Below, piece after piece: positions 36,101 to 44,967 of a DNA stretch of 64,000 nucleotides; within the stretch, counting starts at the first letter, position 1; each line of letters opens with the position of its first letter. The position numbers and the translations under genes were made by a program. Where the stretch lies: the NCBI RefSeq assembly GCF_001636695.1, contig NZ_LGEL01000500.1, positions 16,548 to 80,547 on the forward strand, in the 5' to 3' direction. Source of the stretch: Pedobacter panaciterrae (lineage in GTDB: Bacteria > Bacteroidota > Bacteroidia > Sphingobacteriales > Sphingobacteriaceae). The notes beneath the pieces are model-generated. The model had not been told where the DNA came from. It searched no databases and saw only the letters and a list, made by a program, of their open reading frames with translations.

Positions 36101-39100
36101 TAGTGGTGCAGTAACGGTAATCGTACCTGTTGCCAATGCACAAGTTGGCTGAACTGTAGTTGTATTAGCTGCAATCGGTGTGGCAGGCTGAGCGTTAATC
36201 ACCACTGAAGTAGCCGGTGAAATACAGCCATCTGAACTTTTAGCAGTTAAAGCGTGTGTTCCCGCAACAAGACCTGTGAAAGCAACATCAGCTTGATAAG
36301 CTGCCCCATCAACAGAGTAAGTTAACCCTGCTCCCAATGGTGCAGTAACTGTAATACTTCCCGTAGCTAGTGCACAAGTCGGTTGAACTGTATTAGCAAT
36401 AGCTGCAATCGGTGTTGCTGGTTGGGCGTTAATTACTACTGAAGTAGCTGGTGAAATACAGCCATCTGCACTTTTAACAGTTAAAGCGTATGTTCCGGCA
36501 ATAAGACCACTGAAAACAACATCAGCTTGATAGGCAGCCCCGTTAACAGAGTAAGTTAAATCTGCGCCCAGTGGTGCAGTGACTGTAATCGTACCTGTTG
36601 CCAATGCACAAGTCGGCTGTACTGTAGTCGCTGTAGCTGCAATAGGTGTTGCAGGTTGAGAGTTAATCACCACTGAGGTAGCTGGAGAAACACAGCCATC
36701 TGCACTTTTAACAGTTAAAGCGTATGTTCCCGCAACAAGGCCTGTGAAAGCAACATCAGCTTGATAGGCTGCCCCATCAACTGAATAAGTAAGTCCAACT
36801 CCCAATGGTGCAGTAACCGTAATAGTACCTGTCGCCAATGCACAGGTAGGTTGTACAATTGTTGCTGTAGCTGCTATTGGTGCCGTTGGTTGAGAATTAA
36901 TTGTAACATTGGCAACAGGCGAAGCGCAGTCCCCTGCATTTTTAACCTGTACAGTATAATTACCTGGTGCAACATTAGTAAATTCAGGACTTGCCTGATA
37001 ATCTATCCCATTAATAGAATAGGTAAAACCTACTCCTACTGGTGCGGTTACCGTAATACTTCCTGTTGCAACTGCACATGTTGGTTGCACTATTGTAGTT
37101 ACGGGTGCAGTAGTCAGTGCAGGATTAACTGTGATCTGCACATTTTTGATATTGTTGCAACCCACGCCAGATGGTGCTGCATTACACTCTGCATCAGGAT
37201 CTGTTGGTACTGCAGCATCAGGATTTGTAGCATCAGGGTCAGTTACATCGGCAGTACGTAACATACTTGCCTTAAAAGCCAGGAAACCTCCTGCTGGCAA
37301 AGTAGAAACTGTAGCATTAATTGTAAATGTCATTTCTGCCGTGTTGCTCATATTCAGAGTAGCATCGTACGAACCGGCCAGCAGGTTTGAGGAAGATACA
37401 AGTCCTGAACCTGAAGTAACAAAGGGCGTAACAGTTGTACCAGTAAGTCCTGCAGGTAAATCAATATGAAACTTAGCTCCTGCAACATCGTCAGGGCCAT
37501 TATTCCTTACGGTAACCACAAAACTTCCGGTATTTCCCACGCAAACAGACGGACTTGTAATAGAAACTACCTCCAGATCAGCTTCAGCTAGTCTAAACGC
37601 TACAGGATTTAAAAGTGGAGTACTTGGGATATAAGCCCAGCTATCCATACCATTGTCATTCCCAAAGTTATTACTTCCAGTCCCGCTCCATATGTGACCA
37701 TTGGAAGAACTGCTTAATCCAACAAGATTTCTCTTTGGGTTTGACGGAATTCCGATATTTGAGATATCCGAGTCATCCCAATAAAGCTTATCGTCAGGGT
37801 TACTTCCATTTAACCGGGTAACAATCGTACCTCCAGGGTTCTTTTCTACATCTAAAAATGGAAAGTGGACCTCCCCGCTAAGTAATTCTATTTTTACACT
37901 TCCTGGAGGGAAAGCGGTATTACCGGGAACTTTAACTCCCTGACCGTCTAATCCATCCCAATTTACTACTATGTCTGTATTAATGGCAATTGCATACCCT
38001 GTAAGTATCCGATCAGTTATGTCAGTAAAAATTCCATTTTTATTAATATCTATGCTTATCTGATATGGGCCAGGAACAGTTGTTCTAAAAGTGAAACTAC
38101 CGCTAAGGGGATTAGTTCCTGCCAGATTTGACGTTCCCTCTACTCCTCTAAAGGAAAGATTGCTCAATATAGGGTCAACAATAGAATTAACAAGCCATAC
38201 CGACCCCGATCCGGATGGTGCAGAAGCTGGAAGATCAACTGAAGGAGTATTAAAAAACAGTTTATGAGTAACATTGGTTGCGTCATCAGCACTGGTAGGA
38301 TTATGTACGGGAATGGTTGTGGCCGTAGTCCCAATTCCTTCCACACTTTTATATAAGGGATTTCCAGCCCCGTCCCTGAAACCTTTATTATTAGCAAAAA
38401 ACTGAAATGCAGCACCCTGCATTCCATTAGGGTTTACGGTATATTTGTAACCATCTTTTGTAAGAACAGTAAAAATACCGTTAAATGAACCATAGGTATT
38501 AGCCACATTTGAAGTATTACCGGAAAACAGGTTCATAAATGCACGTCCGGATACAAAGACATTAGCTGTGCTTTTTACGGAAACATCAAACGCCTCAATA
38601 TACCATCCACTTATATTTTGTAACCATTGACTACCCGCTGGAGTTATAGGTGCATTCCCTCCTGCAACAAATGCATTGGTAGCAATAAATGTGATTTCCC
38701 AAACACCCTCTTGTCCTGGTTGAACAACCACCGAATAAGGATCATACCCTCCATCTCCATTGGTTAGAGACGGACCAAAAATTTCCTCGTTCCTTGTTAC
38801 AATGCGTCCAACTGCTGTGCCGGTTCCGCTGGATCCTGTATCTCCATTCGGTGCCCGCCAGTTCATTGTTCCTGTACCAATACCTTGTGCACTGGACCCC
38901 AAATAAATGGTTTCACCAACCCTGGCATAAACTTTAATAAGGCCTAATGAAGGAAAAGGAAATTGAGGACTTGTAACGGTACTACTCCGCCAATGCGCTC
39001 TGTCGCCGCCATTTGCAGCCAGATCTTTACTACCTTCTGCTGCAACTTTTATAGATGCAAAGGCAAATAAGAGCAGGAGGATGCTCTTAAGGAGAGAAGT

Positions 39101-39106
39101 TTTCAT
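30164..39106 (-). CDS. Giant SprB-like repeat adhesin with T9SS type B sorting domain
   Basis: The protein has 2980 residues. A signal peptide (cut near residue 23) is followed by about 480 residues without a confident domain. A DUF11-like domain spans about 505-640 ([20 protein letters not shown]). Twenty-five SprB repeats of about 78 residues cover about 670-2612, an Ig-like segment about 2613-2760, and a second DUF11-like domain about 2769-2885. The C-terminal gliding-motility/CHU_C domain ([19 protein letters not shown], then [14 protein letters not shown]) directs export through the T9SS. Each repeat has PTCALATG and DGC cysteines that could form a disulfide. It is likely a surface adhesin for gliding or attachment, given the SprF and OmpA-type genes downstream. 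Confidence 0.93.
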   Translation of the reverse strand: MKTSLLKSILLLLFAFASIKVAAEGSKDLAANGGDRAHWRSSTVTSPQFPFPSLGLIKVYARVGETIYLGSSAQGIGTGTMNWRAPNGDTGSSGTGTAVGRIVTRNEEIFGPSLTNGDGGYDPYSVVVQPGQEGVWEITFIATNAFVAGGNAPITPAGSQWLQNISGWYIEAFDVSVKSTANVFVSGRAFMNLFSGNTSNVANTYGSFNGIFTVLTKDGYKYTVNPNGMQGAAFQFFANNKGFRDGAGNPLYKSVEGIGTTATTIPVHNPTSADDATNVTHKLFFNTPSVDLPASAPSGSGSVWLVNSIVDPILSNLSFRGVEGTSNLAGTNPLSGSFTFRTTVPGPYQISIDINKNGIFTDITDRILTGYAIAINTDIVVNWDGLDGQGVKVPGNTAFPPGSVKIELLSGEVHFPFLDVEKNPGGTIVTRLNGSNPDDKLYWDDSDISNIGIPSNPKRNLVGLSSSSNGHIWSGTGSNNFGNDNGMDSWAYIPSTPLLNPVAFRLAEADLEVVSITSPSVCVGNTGSFVVTVRNNGPDDVAGAKFHIDLPAGLTGTTVTPFVTSGSGLVSSSNLLAGSYDATLNMSNTAEMTFTINATVSTLPAGGFLAFKASMLRTADVTDPDATNPDAAVPTDPDAECNAAPSGVGCNNIKNVQITVNPALTTAPVTTIVQPTCAVATGSITVTAPVGVGFTYSINGIDYQASPEFTNVAPGNYTVQVKNAGDCASPVANVTINSQPTAPIAATATIVQPTCALATGTITVTAPLGVGLTYSVDGAAYQADVAFTGLVAGTYALTVKSADGCVSPATSVVINSQPATPIAATATTVQPTCALATGTITVTAPLGADLTYSVNGAAYQADVVFSGLIAGTYALTVKSADGCISPATSVVINAQPATPIAAIANTVQPTCALATGSITVTAPLGAGLTYSVDGAAYQADVAFTGLVAGTHALTAKSSDGCISPATSVVINAQPATPIAANTTTVQPTCALATGTITVTAPLGVGLTYSINGAAYQPGVTFSSLIAGTYNLTVKNADGCISPVTSVVINVQPVTPIAATATTIQPTCALATGTITVTAPLGVGLTYSVDGAAYQADVAFTGLVAGTYALTVKSADGCISPATSVVINPQPATPIAATATTVQPTCALATGTITVTAPLGAGLTYSVNGATYQSDVTFAGLIAGTYALTVKNADGCVSPATSVVINPQPATPIAATATTVQPTCALATGTITVTAPLGAGLTYSVNGAAYQSGVTFTGLVAGTYSLTVKNADGCISPATSVTINAQPATPIAATATTVQPTCALATGTITVTAPLGAGLTYSVNGATYQSDVTFAGLIAGTYSLTVKNADGCVSPATSVVINPQPATPIAATAATIQPTCALATGTITVTAPLGVGLTYSVDGAAYQADVAFTGLVAGTYSLTVKSADGCISPATSVVIDPQPATPIAATASTVQPTCALATGTITVTAPSGAGLTYSIDGLNYQTDVTFAGLTSGTYSLTVKNVDGCISPATSVVINPQPATPIAATATTIQPTCALATGTITVTAPLGVGLTYSVDGAAYQADINFTSLVSGTYSLTVKNADGCVSPANSVVIDSQPALPATPLATAVQPTCALATGSILVNSPLGAGLTYSIDGVAYQSSSTFNNLVPGVYQLTVKNAGGCVSNPTSVTIDPAPAVPLAATATSTGATCITPTGSITVTAPLGAGLTYSIDGATYQSGVLFSAVAPGDYSLTVKNAAGCISAPFAIKVAYPIPAPTISQVAVTCSVPTGTITVDVTDPADTYGLNGVYQASNVFTNLAPGSYTITAKNSSGCVSEPFIAQIAFPVEDPVINAVQPTCAVGTGSITITNPTFATGYTFSINGGTSYQAGNSFPNLNPGSYQVIVKKDVDGCLSGVINFTINPQPATPVAAVTTIVQPTCALVTGSFTVTAPLGAGLSYSINGIDYKSSPAFTAITPGIYSLTVKNADGCVSSATSVVINPQPATPIAATATTIQPTCALATGTITVTSPLGAGLTYSVDAAAYQPDVTFSGLAAGTYSLTVKNADGCISPVTSVVINPQPATPIAATATTLQPTCALATGTITVTAPVGAGLTYSINGTAYQPGVIFASLASGTYSLTVKSADGCISPATSVVIDPQPAIPIAATATTVQPTCASATGTITVTAPLGVGLTYSIDGVGYQPGVTFAGLISGTYALTVKNADGCVSPATSVTINAQPATPIAANATTVQPTCVLATGSITVTAPLGAGLTYSVNGITYQSDVTFAGLIAGTYALTVKNADGCISPATSVVIDPQPATPIAAIATTIQPTCALATGTITVTAPLGAGLTYSVDGTTYQPGVTFNSLVAGTYALTVKNADGCVSPATSVVITPQPATPIAAAATTIQPTCALATGTITVTAPLGAGLTYSVDGTTYQPGVTFNGLVAGTYALTVKNVSGCVSPATSVVINPQPAAPIAATATTVQPTCALAMGTITVTAPLGAGLTYSVDGTTYQPGVTFNSLVAGTYALTVKNASGCVSPATSVVINPQPATPIAAIATTVQPTCALATGAITVTAPLGAGLTYSIDGATYQPGVTFNGLVAGTYALTVKNASGCVSPATSVVINAVPLMPAVPVVQNINYCQNDIAVALTATGQNIKWYTTETSGSPLPAAPVPSTATAGTVTWWASQTNATGCESLRAPLTVTINAKPVITLVSSTADMTTADPPRTLVANPTGGTFTGPGVELTGTTAAFNPLTAGVGTHTITYNYTGTGNCSSSLQFSIKVSESAVKVDLAVTILTESRPIGIGEVFNNTITAENKSTNDATEAKVVVQLPPGLSFVNVQTPVGIATYDQSSGKLTWTIGTLGGGESVALKLSIKATEPGKYAITAEISSKEQDAVPANNSSSIEKEILGLFIPDVITANGDGKNDEFKIRGLGLYPVHELNILNRWGNTVYRSKAYKNDWTGEGLNDGTYYYSLKVKTTSGQWQVFKGYITLLRNR
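31270..37099 (-). repeat. 25 tandem copies of a 234-bp coding repeat (SprB repeats)
   Basis: The array encodes 25 units of about 78 residues. Each starts near [20 protein letters not shown] and ends near [16 protein letters not shown]. Most units differ at only a few residues. Units 14-16 (roughly 33400-34080) are divergent and lack the regular linker. Units 6 and 10, and units 7 and 9, are almost identical pairs, which suggests unequal recombination or gene conversion inside the array. Because the array exceeds short-read length, the copy number in the assembly may not be exact. Confidence 0.95.
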
Positions 39107-39350
39107 AGAAGAGAGGGATGATAGTTTAGATAGTCTTTACAGCAGCTTACATAGTATATTGGGGTTTAGAAATTATAGAATGAATTTAATAAAAAAATTT
39201 AAATTAAAAGCAAGAAAATTCTTTGCTCTTTCATATACAACCTTGCACCTTTAAAAATGATCTTTTTAATTCCATGACATGATGCTATAAGCTTATCTTG
39301 ACAGCCATTTCATCTCTCGACAGCTCTAATCTCTCCTTGATAACCTGCTT

Positions 39351-39440
39351 CATCATCTCGACGATAGGAGAGATCTCTTGATTACCAGGTAACTCATAAA
39401 TTGGTATAATCAAGAGATCTCTCCTATCGTCAAGATGACG
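39351..39440. repeat. Palindromic repeat family, copy A
   Basis: The left arm (about 39353-39384) and right arm (39406-39440) are inverted copies of about 33 bases with very few differences. Both contain the core GATAGGAGAGATCTC or its complement, and the loop is 21 bases. A degraded partial copy lies at 39300-39350. The right arm overlaps the 3' end of the retropepsin-like gene and provides its stop codon. The rest of 39107-39350 is AT-rich leader of the giant adhesin gene with no clear promoter. Confidence 0.9.
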
Positions 39441-40983
39441 TACTTACCTTTTTGGGAAATCTCTTTAACTCAAATTTCATTTTTTGCTGATCCCTGTTAA
39501 CTTCAACATTGACATTATTTTTTGCCAATGTTCTAAGCTCCTGAGTAATTTGATCAACTGATTCAGGATTAATATTATTAATTTTCAACAACTCATCTCC
39601 ACTTCTTAAACCAGCTTTATAGGCTAAACCAGCTTCATCTACGTGCTTTACGATAAATTTCGAACCATCTTTTTCAAAACCTAAACCTAAAGTATATAAT
39701 GGCACCATTGGAATAGAAAATGTTTTATTCGCACTCACTTCAATATAACCTAAACTATAATTGAAGATAAAATTTAGCTTTCCAATTAACGCCATACCCA
39801 GCAAACCATGCTTATCAAAACCATATGACGGCTGATCTTTTGGCAAATCAACTGCAATAGTTGGGTTTAGTATGTTCAGACCAGCAATGCTGATCTCTTC
39901 AATCGTTCCCATTTCCGATTTGCTAATGCTGCCGCTTAAATCCATAGACGCAGAGACTTTTTTATTTTCAAGCTTATCCACCAGCCCATTTGTATAGGCA
40001 TTTAAGAAATAATTACCATACATTGAACCTCCCGCTCCGGTATCAAATAATAGTCTTGTTTTGTAAGTAATACCTTCTATTTTAAGGTTTACATCAACAT
40101 TTGGAATATTATTGGTCAGTGTGATTGGTAAAACGTTCTTTCCTGCAGCTTCAAAATAGCCAAAACTGTAAATACTCATTTCATTATCATCCAGATTTAC
40201 AGCTACCTGATAGTCCTTTAACAAATCGAATCCAATAATTCCATCCATTTCATGTCCTGTAACTTTCTGCAGATTACTCAAATCAGCTACAACAACTTGT
40301 TTACCTCTCACTTTCATACCGGCAACACTTAAATTTAAGCTGTCTATTGTTTTAAACTGTCCGCTATTTCCAGCCGTCTTGATGTCAATAGCTGCTTGAT
40401 TTACCTTTAAATTTAAGCTTGCTGCTAATTTTTCACTTAATGTAGTTGCGCCTGCTCCACTATCAAAAAGAAAATTATATTTCTTATCATTTCCTGCAAT
40501 TGAAAGTTCAATGAACATCATTCCAGATGATCGCTTGATCGTTGCTTTTGCAAGCAATTTTACTGGCTGCAGTTCCTCAGCAATTGGGTCCGACAAGCCC
40601 ATCAATTGTTCAAAATGTCCAACCCTTTCAAACATTAAGAACTTATTCATTCTAACCCATGAAACCATTTTTGGTCCACTTTTAGGTATAGCAATTTGCT
40701 TAGCATAAATTCTGTTATTGCGTTTCACAATGTTTTCGTAGTATACAGTATCTAATGAAACCGGATTTACGAGTTGAGGAATCACATTTATCAAATCTCT
40801 GTCGCGATATTCCGCAATATGAAATGTCTCATCCAGAACACTGGCTACGTCTTTTACATTGTGTTTTTTCAAATTCTCGCCAAACAGCTGCAAGGCATAT
40901 CGAATTTGAACGTCACTTGGCTCTTGCTGAGCAAAACTATATTGAACTACAAATAATAGCCCTATAAATAATATCTTTTTCAT
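39430..40983 (-). CDS. Retropepsin-like aspartyl protease with C-terminal PDZ domain
   Basis: The protein has 517 residues with a signal peptide ending SFAQ. Two aspartyl-protease-like lobes carry the motifs FLFDSGAGATTLSE (about residue 175) and LLFDTGAGGSMYG (about 310), each with the D-S/T-G-A triad. A PDZ domain follows near 425-500 (VDEAGLAYKAGLRSGDELLK). This is the Bacteroidetes aspartyl protease/PDZ family, probably periplasmic. It starts 5 bases after the S8 protease gene ends, as the last gene of the proximal SusCD system. Its last codons and TGA lie inside a palindromic repeat, so the C-terminal tail may have been altered by repeat insertion. Confidence 0.88.
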   Translation of the reverse strand: MKKILFIGLLFVVQYSFAQQEPSDVQIRYALQLFGENLKKHNVKDVASVLDETFHIAEYRDRDLINVIPQLVNPVSLDTVYYENIVKRNNRIYAKQIAIPKSGPKMVSWVRMNKFLMFERVGHFEQLMGLSDPIAEELQPVKLLAKATIKRSSGMMFIELSIAGNDKKYNFLFDSGAGATTLSEKLAASLNLKVNQAAIDIKTAGNSGQFKTIDSLNLSVAGMKVRGKQVVVADLSNLQKVTGHEMDGIIGFDLLKDYQVAVNLDDNEMSIYSFGYFEAAGKNVLPITLTNNIPNVDVNLKIEGITYKTRLLFDTGAGGSMYGNYFLNAYTNGLVDKLENKKVSASMDLSGSISKSEMGTIEEISIAGLNILNPTIAVDLPKDQPSYGFDKHGLLGMALIGKLNFIFNYSLGYIEVSANKTFSIPMVPLYTLGLGFEKDGSKFIVKHVDEAGLAYKAGLRSGDELLKINNINPESVDQITQELRTLAKNNVNVEVNRDQQKMKFELKRFPKKVSTSS

Positions 40984-40988
40984 GGTGA

Positions 40989-42611
40989 TTATTTTGTTGG
41001 ATTTGATTGTGAAGCGGCCAATTTTAAAGCTTGATAAGCGTTAACGATTCCTCCAGAAACAGATATATTCTGCAATTTCTGTCTGCCCTGCCATTCTTCC
41101 GGAACGATGGTAACGGTTCGAATTAAGATATCTTTAACTTCTGGAGCAGATAATTTAGGATAATACGATCTGATTAAAGCAGCAATACCACAGACTACAG
41201 GCGAGGCCATACTCGTTCCATGCATACCCGAATATTTATTCCCAACCGTTGTAGAATATACATCGAAACCGGGTGCAAAAACATCAACAGATTTTTTTCC
41301 GAAATTAGAAAATCCAGTAATTTCCCCATAAGGATATGTTGCTCCAACTGTAATCACATTCTTTGCTTGTTGACCATTATTATAAAACTGTGAGGGGTAA
41401 AAAACAAATTGATCAGTATTTTCTGTAAAGTTACCTCCACCCCTTACTATCAGAACATCTTTCTTTTCAGCATACTTTATGGCGTCATCAACCAATTGTT
41501 TTTTTGGCGAAATACGCTTACCAAAACTCATGTTGATCAGCTGAGCTCCATTATCTACAGCATAGCGTATTGCTTTAGCCACATCTTCATCATATTCATC
41601 TCCCTGGGGCACAACCACACGAATAGGCATAATTTCAATATTATCGGCTATGCCTTTAATTCCGATTTCGTTTTTCCTGTCTGCCCCAATTATTCCTGCA
41701 ACATGGGTTCCATGATCTGCATTGGTAAAGTTCAATTTACCATTGCCCCAGTTTTGTCCATCTTTTAACCCAGCCATTACAGAAACCCTGTCATCTTTAG
41801 ATGAGGCTACATACTGCTGCATGTATTTATTTTCAGCAGATTTAACCATAAAAGGTCCCAGTTTGTAGACAATATTAACAGGTAAATCGTTGCTATATTT
41901 ACTTGCCTGAGCCCTCATTTTCAGCAATTCATAAAGGAGGATCAATTGTTTATCCTCAATAAATTCCGGTTTGGTATCAATTAAAGTCTGTATGGTTACC
42001 ACCTTATTTGGGTAGACTTTTTTAAAATAGCGATCAATGGAATCAATACCCAAGGCTAATGTTTTAGTCGCTTCTATTGAGCTTTTAGCCTTCGACAAAG
42101 GAGAGTTCATTTTTACTGTACTAAAATATTTTTTATCCTTCAGACTCAACTTAGCGGTATCTAGTTTTTCATAAAGTTTAATTAACCTAATGTATTCACG
42201 GTCATTTTCAGTGGTAGCAAACTCAATATTTGTTTTACCATCTGCGCTTCCCAAAAAATTCCAGCCATGAACATCATCTACATAGCCATTCCCGTCATCA
42301 TCAATTCCGTTACCGGGAATTTCCTTTGCATTAGTCCAGATCACAGATTTCAGGTCTTCATGTTCAATATCAACTCCTGCATCAATTACGGCAACAATAA
42401 CTTTTTTACTTGACTTACCTTTTAAAAGCTCATAGGCTTTGTTTACTTCAGTGCCATAAACGCTATCCTTATCGAAAGAAAGTAGGTGCCAGTTTTGAGG
42501 GTGTTTAACCAATAGCTCCTTCTTTTTTGCAGCAGTTAATCCCGTTTTTTGCTGGGCGCTAAGACAAAGCGGTAGCCCAAGGACCAATAAAAGGCCTAGT
42601 ATTTTTTTCAT
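40989..42611 (-). CDS. Secreted S8 (subtilisin-like) serine protease with a long insert
   Basis: The protein has 540 residues with a signal peptide ending CLSAQ. The catalytic triad is visible: Asp77 in VIAVIDAGVDIEHEDL, His300 in DHGTHVAGIIGA, and Ser near 465 in GMHGTSMASPVVCG. Asn of RGGGNFTEN would form the oxyanion hole. Asp and His lie about 223 residues apart, far more than the 30-70 usual in subtilisins, so about 170 helical, Lys-rich residues are inserted after the Asp strand. It is likely a periplasmic or surface protease feeding the upstream SusCD pair. It lies 35 bases after the thioredoxin-like gene. Confidence 0.92.
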   Translation of the reverse strand: MKKILGLLLVLGLPLCLSAQQKTGLTAAKKKELLVKHPQNWHLLSFDKDSVYGTEVNKAYELLKGKSSKKVIVAVIDAGVDIEHEDLKSVIWTNAKEIPGNGIDDDGNGYVDDVHGWNFLGSADGKTNIEFATTENDREYIRLIKLYEKLDTAKLSLKDKKYFSTVKMNSPLSKAKSSIEATKTLALGIDSIDRYFKKVYPNKVVTIQTLIDTKPEFIEDKQLILLYELLKMRAQASKYSNDLPVNIVYKLGPFMVKSAENKYMQQYVASSKDDRVSVMAGLKDGQNWGNGKLNFTNADHGTHVAGIIGADRKNEIGIKGIADNIEIMPIRVVVPQGDEYDEDVAKAIRYAVDNGAQLINMSFGKRISPKKQLVDDAIKYAEKKDVLIVRGGGNFTENTDQFVFYPSQFYNNGQQAKNVITVGATYPYGEITGFSNFGKKSVDVFAPGFDVYSTTVGNKYSGMHGTSMASPVVCGIAALIRSYYPKLSAPEVKDILIRTVTIVPEEWQGRQKLQNISVSGGIVNAYQALKLAASQSNPTK

Positions 42612-42646
42612 GTTAACGAATTTTTAGTTTATATTAAAATTTAAGC

Positions 42647-44062
42647 CTATTTAGATTTCAGTGCAGTTTCAATTAATTTTTCATATTCAGGTTCTGATGC
42701 AGCAACAGCATGATCTTCTATAATTTTTCCGTTCGCATCAATTAAAATATATCTTGGAATCCCTGTAATGTTGTATGCTTTCTCAAATGCTGAAGCGCTT
42801 TTATCTCCGGCATGCAAATCAACACCATTCATATTTTTTGATTTGAGGAATTTAAGCCATTTAGATTTCGACTGATCATTATCAGTAGAAATAGACATGA
42901 AAACAATATTTTGATTGTCTTTATATTTATCCCTAAGATTAAGAAAATAAGGAAGAGAATGCATACAAGGTACACACCAGGTAGCCCACACATCAATTGC
43001 CACAATCTTTCCTCTAAAATCGCTAAGCTTAACCTGCTTTCCAGAGGCATCTGGTATTGAAAAATCAGGAGCTACTGAATTCTTAGAAATCTTACTGTAT
43101 TTTTCCCTTAAATCAATCAGGTTCTTCTTTGCTTCAGGATTGGAGGTTTTCTCAATAGTTGAAACAATAACCTTATCCAATTCAGGATTCCATCCTCTGA
43201 TTGATAAATGATAGACAATACTTTGGTTCAGTTCTTCATCTATAATACGGTTGTTGCTTGCGGTTTTAAGTAAAAACTTCATTTTCCCCAAAGAGGAATT
43301 ATCCGTTAAATCCTCATCCTGAATGCTTGCTCCCTCACCTAACCTCTTAAACATATAATAGTTGGAAACCAGAGCCTTAATTCCAATCGGCTTTAAAGTA
43401 TTAATTGCAGGATCATTCAAAGATATCTCAGATAACAGATCAAAATAACCTGTAGGAAATGTTTCATCCGGATGTGCCCTCAAATACTGTAATTTCGATT
43501 CCAGATAGCGTATGTCATTATAAAATTTCCCAAGAGCTTTTATTTCAACACCTTTAGAATCTGCTATGATTTTTGTAACCTTTAAATACAAATTACCAAT
43601 ATCCGCGATGCTCTTATCTTTTTCTTTTCCCAAACTCAACCAAATGGCATTGATCTGATTAATAAGTAAGTTATTTATTTCAGATTTTCCGGCAATCTTG
43701 ATATCACTATCATTTACCATCCCCGGGCTAATTGTTTTTTGATCAGCTGGTCCACCCAGAACAAAAGTTGTATTGTTTTTTTCAGGCAAAACAATATCTA
43801 AATCTTCATCTGAACGGATGTAAACTGGAAAATTATCTATCCAATATAACAATGGCTCTTTTGCAGAATATTCCAAAACAAATTTACCTTCCTCATCGAA
43901 CTTTAAGGATTTAAACAAGATCCTACCCTGAGCAGAGTATGCTTCCACAAAAAAACCTGCGGAAGTTGCTGTAGCACCTACTCTGCTTCCTCGAATTTTA
44001 GCAGAATAAACCGGCAATGTAAATAACATGCCCGCTAACAATATTAAAATTTTTGATTTCAT
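42647..44062 (-). CDS. TlpA-family thioredoxin-like protein
   Basis: The protein has 471 residues with a signal peptide ending PVYSA. The first 320 residues form an all-alpha and beta region of the kind that precedes TlpA domains in Bacteroidetes (DUF4369-like start, no motif). The C-terminal AhpC/TSA-thioredoxin domain has NSVAPDFSIPDASGKQVKLS and the active site WATWCVPCMHSLPYF, with the redox pair CVPC. It probably reduces or isomerises disulfides of exported proteins. It follows the degenerate metallohydrolase gene by 25 bases, a neighbourhood usual for SusCD loci that handle peptides or proteins. Confidence 0.9.
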   Translation of the reverse strand: MKSKILILLAGMLFTLPVYSAKIRGSRVGATATSAGFFVEAYSAQGRILFKSLKFDEEGKFVLEYSAKEPLLYWIDNFPVYIRSDEDLDIVLPEKNNTTFVLGGPADQKTISPGMVNDSDIKIAGKSEINNLLINQINAIWLSLGKEKDKSIADIGNLYLKVTKIIADSKGVEIKALGKFYNDIRYLESKLQYLRAHPDETFPTGYFDLLSEISLNDPAINTLKPIGIKALVSNYYMFKRLGEGASIQDEDLTDNSSLGKMKFLLKTASNNRIIDEELNQSIVYHLSIRGWNPELDKVIVSTIEKTSNPEAKKNLIDLREKYSKISKNSVAPDFSIPDASGKQVKLSDFRGKIVAIDVWATWCVPCMHSLPYFLNLRDKYKDNQNIVFMSISTDNDQSKSKWLKFLKSKNMNGVDLHAGDKSASAFEKAYNITGIPRYILIDANGKIIEDHAVAASEPEYEKLIETALKSK

Positions 44063-44087
44063 CCTTATATTATATGTTTTCCATTCA

Positions 44088-44951
44088 CTAATTAACTACA
44101 CCGGCATTTCCGATGGTTTGTAAATCGATCTTGTATTTGGTCTTGTAATAATTTATAATGATCTCATACTTCTTTTTGATCAATCCAGCGGTATCGTTTG
44201 AGGGATTTAAGATTGTTGCATCAAGCTCAGCCTTGGTTTTAGAAGTGATTACGCCAACATAGGATAGGAAATCTTTACTTAATTTATTATCCCCAACAGC
44301 AACAGCATAATTCACATAACCAAAGCTGTAATAATTTGCAAACGTTACTCCTGTAGCTGTATAATTGGTAACAGTGGTGAATTCAACAGGAATATCAAGT
44401 TTTCCACGACTAAATATAAAATTGAAAAATTCAGCGTGCAAACTGTTCACGTAAGTCTTCTTTTGTGCATCAGTCATACTATCAAAGTCGGCAGAAAAAC
44501 TACTTAGCGTCATTTGATTATAGTTAGATACCACATTATAAGTAATCGCAGGAGAAGTTTTATATCTTAATTTCTGACCTAGCAAAACTTTAAAAGGTAA
44601 ATTTGCCTTCAAAAATTCATCAGAATAATAATTTAACCAGTTTCTTTTTACAAAGGTCAGTACCTTTCCTACATAAGCTTCATCAGCAATGTCAACCACA
44701 TAAGTTTCATTAACACTACCACCGCCATATACCGGACTAGCCGCAAAATCAACCGGACTAAACTTATACAGAAAAAAAGTACCGTACTTTTTATTCAATT
44801 CTACCAATTCAGGATCGTAATCATGGTTACCTTGTGGAAGCTGATATTGTATGGCTATTTCAGAAGGCGCTAAAGCGGCTTCTTTCTTTTCACACCCTAT
44901 CATCGTTAAGCTAAATAGAATGATCAGGGTTAAATGGGTTAAGGTCTTCAT
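44088..44951 (-). CDS. SusCD-associated zinc metallohydrolase-like lipoprotein with degenerate active site
   Basis: The protein has 287 residues. A lipobox (LTMIGC, acylated Cys20) places it on a membrane surface. The length, the position just after a susD gene (16-base gap), and the segments KKYGTFFLYKFSPVDF and YVVDIADEAYVGKVLTFVKR fit the substrate-import-associated zinc metallohydrolase lipoproteins. In that family a HHEFxH helix holds the HExxH zinc site. Here the matching helix reads NSLHAEFFNFIF (residues 169-180), so HExxH has become AEFFN, with both zinc-binding His lost and the Glu kept. It is probably a binding protein rather than an enzyme. Family assignment is by recollection of motifs. 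Confidence 0.7.
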   Translation of the reverse strand: MKTLTHLTLIILFSLTMIGCEKKEAALAPSEIAIQYQLPQGNHDYDPELVELNKKYGTFFLYKFSPVDFAASPVYGGGSVNETYVVDIADEAYVGKVLTFVKRNWLNYYSDEFLKANLPFKVLLGQKLRYKTSPAITYNVVSNYNQMTLSSFSADFDSMTDAQKKTYVNSLHAEFFNFIFSRGKLDIPVEFTTVTNYTATGVTFANYYSFGYVNYAVAVGDNKLSKDFLSYVGVITSKTKAELDATILNPSNDTAGLIKKKYEIIINYYKTKYKIDLQTIGNAGVVN

Positions 44952-44967
44952 CGTCTTTATGTTAAGA

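Noticed and set aside
31270-37099. CRISPR-like or satellite array
   Set aside because: The regular 234-bp units are in frame throughout and encode SprB repeats with conserved cysteines. There are no unique spacers between short repeats.
36851-37261. Cys-rich plus-strand ORF of 136 codons
   Set aside because: It is the antisense frame of the SprB-like repeat gene. Its Cys content comes from reading Gly/Ala/Thr codons of the repeat backwards, and it has no start signal of its own.
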